Assembly: GCA_015657605.1 (NCBI GenBank)
Contig: JACDQO010000153.1
Coordinates: forward strand, 1-10,248
Direction: 5' to 3'
Length of the DNA stretch: 10,248 nt
From: Limnohabitans sp.
GTDB lineage: Bacteria > Pseudomonadota > Gammaproteobacteria > Burkholderiales > Burkholderiaceae_C
The translations under genes and the position numbers were made by a program. The notes under the pieces are model-generated. The model searched no databases, was not told the DNA's origin, and saw only the letters and a list, made by a program, of their open reading frames with translations. This document shows positions 7,549 through 10,248 of the stretch, one piece after another (the first letter of the stretch is position 1; every line of letters begins with the position of its first letter).

Positions 7549-8533
7549 TGCTTGAATGACCCATCTCCATATTGGACGCTGGAGCACTCAGGCTCGCCCC
7601 CAACCAGACGCCAGACCGAACCAAAGCGCGCACACAATCGGCCATGACCACGCGGGTCGCCAAGGCTGCTGGCGACAACTCATCGTCCGACAAACCGCAT
7701 AAAAAATTCACACGCTTGACTTGATCATCGGTGATGCGTGTCATGCACAGGCTCTCGGTAGCGCCCTGCATGCGCGCTACAGCCGCCCAAGGTTGCAGGG
7801 TAGAGCCCAGGCCTGCGCTCACAGCATCCATCAGCATGGCCAAGGAGTCCATCTCCATGATCACACGGGGATCCACTTTGGCTCGAGAAAATGCCGCATT
7901 CAGGCCACTGCGCAAGCCATGCGGCCCCGTCGGCAAAATCAGCGGCTCATCACACAGCTGAGACATGCGCAGGCTTTGAGGAAATTTTTTGGCTCGGGTC
8001 GATCGTGCAGAAATGAGAAAAATATCTTCCTCAATCAGCGGTAAAACACTCCAGCGCCTGGCTGCCTGCAAGGATTGGCCACCTGCCATCGGCAAGTCAA
8101 ACAAAACAGCCAAATCGAGTTGCCGGGCATTGAGCATGGCCGACAAGTGCCCCGACAAACTTTCGACCATGTGCAGACGGACATCCGGGTAACGCTCGCG
8201 CATGGCCTGCATCAGCGGCAAACCCAGTACCGACGCTGTGGTCGGTGCCAGACCCACGCTCACCGTTCCCGACAGACGGGCCTGCTGGGCAGCGCGAATG
8301 GCCTGCTCGGCGTGACGCAAGGTCAACTGCGCCTCCCGGAAAAACGCCACCCCTGCCTCGGTGGGCGTCACGCCCTGCGGGCTGCGCTGCAACAAACGTG
8401 TGCTGAGCTCGCCTTCGAGTCGGGTGATTTGCTGGCTCAGCGCCGACTGCACCAGGTTCAGATCCAAAGCGGCGCGGCTGATGCTGCCCATCTCCACCAC
8501 CCGCACAAAATACCGCAGTTGTCGCAACTCCAT
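7538..8533 (-). CDS. LysR-family transcriptional regulator (second)
   Basis: A 331-residue LysR-type regulator. It begins MELRQLRYFVRVVEMGSISR, has a helix-turn-helix with NLVQSALSQQITRLEGEL (residues 1-60) and TPTEAGVAFF, and an effector-binding domain from about residue 90 (GTVSVGLAPTTASVLGLPLM). The style is that of the CynR/Nac-like branch common in Burkholderiales. The start at 8533 is chosen because LysR proteins begin exactly here and because the longer frame (to 8659) lies inside the DUF3422 gene. It starts 4 bp after the DUF3422 stop, so the two are probably co-transcribed. The target is unknown. It is not closely similar to the other LysR protein in this window, and no divergent partner gene points to a function. 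Confidence 0.9.
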   Translation of the reverse strand: MELRQLRYFVRVVEMGSISRAALDLNLVQSALSQQITRLEGELSTRLLQRSPQGVTPTEAGVAFFREAQLTLRHAEQAIRAAQQARLSGTVSVGLAPTTASVLGLPLMQAMRERYPDVRLHMVESLSGHLSAMLNARQLDLAVLFDLPMAGGQSLQAARRWSVLPLIEEDIFLISARSTRAKKFPQSLRMSQLCDEPLILPTGPHGLRSGLNAAFSRAKVDPRVIMEMDSLAMLMDAVSAGLGSTLQPWAAVARMQGATESLCMTRITDDQVKRVNFLCGLSDDELSPAALATRVVMADCVRALVRSGVWLGASLSAPASNMEMGHSSIKF

Positions 8534-8537
8534 GGGG

Positions 8538-9872
8538 TCAAGTGTCCGATCGGTGCAGTTTCTCTTGGATTTTTTGGCGGCTGCGCCAAACGCTCCACAA
8601 CACCACAGGCAGCAGCAAAGCCACTGAGATTTCAGGATTGAATGGCAGGCCATAAGCATTCAAGCCCTTGAAGGCATAAAGCAGCAAGCTCACCACGTAA
8701 TAAGAGATGGCAGCCATGGACAAGCCCTCCACCGTGACTTGCAAGCGCAGCTGCAGCTCTTGACCGCGGGTGAGTTTTTCGAGCAAAACTTGGTTTTGCG
8801 CCTCGGTGGCAATGTCCACCCGGGTGCGCAACAGGGCGCTGGTGCGCGAGACCCGCTCGGCCAATGACGCCAAACGCTTTTCTGTGGCATTCACCGTGGC
8901 CATGGCGGGCGACAAACGCCGCTGCATGAACTCGCCCAAGGTTTGCGTGCCTGAGATGGGGCGCTCGCGCAACTCCACCAGCCTTTGGCTGACCAAGGTG
9001 TCGTAAGCGCGTGTCGCAGAAAACCTGAACCCATGTTCGGCTGTGGCGCGCTCAATGCGCGCAGCCAAAGACACCAACAAGTCCAACAAGGCCTGATCGG
9101 TCTCGCCCTTGCGTTCCAGCAAGCCGGTGATGTCAGCCAATTGCGCTTCCGCTGAAGACAACATGGCCGAAAGATTTTTGGCCACAGGCAAGCCACGCAA
9201 AGCCATCAAACGGTAGGTTTCCAACTCGAGCAAGCGCTGCGAAACTCGTCCGGCTCTGGCCTCGCTCGTATCCTCTGGCGCCACCACCAACATCCGCTCG
9301 AAACCATCGGCGCCAATTCGGAAATGGGTCAGGATGCATGAATGGGAAAGGCCCTCGGCCGTGTTGCCCATGCGAGACGCCAAAACCGTTCCCTCACCCA
9401 ACCAGCGTTGAGCCTTGGCGATCAAATGGGGGGACTCGATGTCGGCCGATAACATGCCCAGCGCAAGGGCCGTCATGGTTTGTCCCGGCAAGGCGCGCAG
9501 CCAGTCGGTGCCAACGGCCACATGCGGCGCCAACTCGGGCAAGTCGGCGCCCCATTGCGCATTCGGCGGTAAATTTTGAACGATGGAGTAACGGGTGAAC
9601 TCGGTGTGCCGTTCCCATTTGACGGTGAAGTGGTCGCAACGCAAACGCAAAAAATTGCCCTGCAGTTGGTCCAAACCCAAATCGGCATGACCGGGTAAAA
9701 GCCGCAAATGCGCCCACTCTTGCTCCCGCGTGACGCCCTCGTTGAGCAGCGCCACATAAACGATCAAGGCTGGCAACCGCACCCGGGCAGGCGGGCGCGC
9801 ATGCACCTCGTTGTGCAATTCACGCCTTTGGGCGTCTTCTGGCGGTAAGAACCGGGAGGTGATTTCGTTCAT
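8538..9872 (-). CDS. DUF3422 family membrane-anchored protein
   Basis: A 444-residue protein with the features of DUF3422: an N-terminal LHNEVHARPPARVRLPA segment, the HFTVKWERHTEFTRY motif, a long helical, probably coiled-coil middle rich in Leu, Glu and Arg (about residues 215-380), and two C-terminal hydrophobic segments (about 386-401 and 415-429) followed by a basic tail. The likely picture is a large soluble domain anchored at the inner membrane by a C-terminal hairpin. No enzymatic activity is established for the family, and none can be read here. ATG 9872 (MNEITSRF) is preferred over 9917, although the ribosome binding site is weak. It lies 97 bp downstream of the SLAC1-type gene and 4 bp upstream of a LysR gene. 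Confidence 0.88.
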   Translation of the reverse strand: MNEITSRFLPPEDAQRRELHNEVHARPPARVRLPALIVYVALLNEGVTREQEWAHLRLLPGHADLGLDQLQGNFLRLRCDHFTVKWERHTEFTRYSIVQNLPPNAQWGADLPELAPHVAVGTDWLRALPGQTMTALALGMLSADIESPHLIAKAQRWLGEGTVLASRMGNTAEGLSHSCILTHFRIGADGFERMLVVAPEDTSEARAGRVSQRLLELETYRLMALRGLPVAKNLSAMLSSAEAQLADITGLLERKGETDQALLDLLVSLAARIERATAEHGFRFSATRAYDTLVSQRLVELRERPISGTQTLGEFMQRRLSPAMATVNATEKRLASLAERVSRTSALLRTRVDIATEAQNQVLLEKLTRGQELQLRLQVTVEGLSMAAISYYVVSLLLYAFKGLNAYGLPFNPEISVALLLPVVLWSVWRSRQKIQEKLHRSDT

Positions 9873-9969
9873 GGGACTATTCTGACCGAGCTTAGAGCCG
9901 CGCGCTAAGGACGCCACGAGAAATCTCAGCCAGCAGGCCCCATCCCATCAACACCCTCTCAACTTACCC

Positions 9970-10248
9970 TTAAGGCCCAGGCGGTTCTGGCACCAGCAAT
10001 CGGCCCTGCCAAATGCCCACGGCTGTGGACAGGCCAAGCCAAAGAAACAGGCCAGACACCAGCAACAGGCCCGCGAAGGTCCAGGCTTGCGCCCCAACGC
10101 GGCCCAAGGACAAGGCCAAAGACAAGGCGGCAAAGGCCGCCAAAGGGAAAGACAAGCCCCAAAAAGGCATGTCAAATGCTTGTTTGAAAATCCTGCGGGC
10201 CACGAAGGCAGAGCCACCCAAAAACAACAAGGCCACACACCAAAGACC
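9970..10248 (-). CDS. SLAC1/TehA-type transporter, C-terminal fragment (partial)
   Basis: The last 92 residues of a membrane protein whose gene continues beyond the right edge. It contains three hydrophobic segments: one at the window edge ending at ARRIFKQ, then MPFWGLSFPLAAFAALSLAL, then FAGLLLVSGLFLWLGLSTAVGIWQG, closing with LLVPEPPGP. The FWGLSFPLAA segment and the terminal GxLLVPE are typical of the SLAC1/TehA (C4-dicarboxylate/tellurite resistance) channel family, which moves anions across the inner membrane. The GTG at 10236 is internal, not a start. The substrate cannot be judged from the fragment. Confidence 0.7.
   Translation of the reverse strand, partial: GLWCVALLFLGGSAFVARRIFKQAFDMPFWGLSFPLAAFAALSLALSLGRVGAQAWTFAGLLLVSGLFLWLGLSTAVGIWQGRLLVPEPPGP

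Noticed and set aside
9891..9909. Small inverted repeat CTTAG-N9-CTAAG upstream of the DUF3422 gene
   Set aside because: Only 5-bp arms, no T-run and no adjacent promoter hexamers; too weak to call a terminator or an operator.

Overview
The window looks like a chromosomal segment from a betaproteobacterium, most likely Burkholderiales (Comamonadaceae-like). It is GC-rich, tightly packed and short on spacers. It carries a Bug/TctC-type tricarboxylate receptor, two LysR regulators and a DUF3422 protein, a combination typical of that group. This placement is inferred from gene content and protein style, not from a database comparison.

Layout. Positions 1-977 (+) hold the 3' part of the tRNA 2-thiouridylase gene mnmA, whose N-terminus lies outside the window. 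One base pair later, in convergent orientation, comes a minus-strand cluster read from 6539 down to 979: a PrpF/GalD-family isomerase, a periplasmic TctC-type receptor, a short-chain dehydrogenase/reductase (SDR), a TcuA-like FAD dehydrogenase and a TcuB-like Fe-S/membrane electron carrier. A LysR regulator (6625-7548, +) is transcribed divergently from the head of this cluster and is its obvious candidate regulator. A second block follows on the minus strand: a second LysR gene (8533-7538), preceded at 4 bp by a DUF3422 membrane protein (9872-8538), and at the right edge the C-terminus of a SLAC1/TehA-type transporter (10248-9970).

How the genes may work together. TcuA and TcuB oxidise tricarballylate to cis-aconitate in the known tcu system. 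PrpF-family enzymes shift double bonds in aconitate-like or oxalomesaconate-like acids. TctC proteins capture di- and tricarboxylates in the periplasm. The cluster therefore reads as an inducible catabolic unit for an unsaturated or reduced tricarboxylic acid that feeds the TCA cycle. It has a TctC receptor where the Salmonella tcu operon has the TcuC permease, and two added enzymes. One of these, the SDR, lacks the usual catalytic tyrosine (alanine in the YxxxK position), so its chemistry is open.

Caveat. Three genes (mnmA, tcuB, the prpF/galD-family gene) are each split by a single-base frameshift at a short homopolymer, with family-typical sequence on both sides. This pattern fits uncorrected indels in the assembly better than three independent gene losses, but the sequence alone cannot settle it. 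No RNA genes, insertion sequences, CRISPR arrays or long repeats were seen, and there is no gene-free stretch longer than 300 bases.
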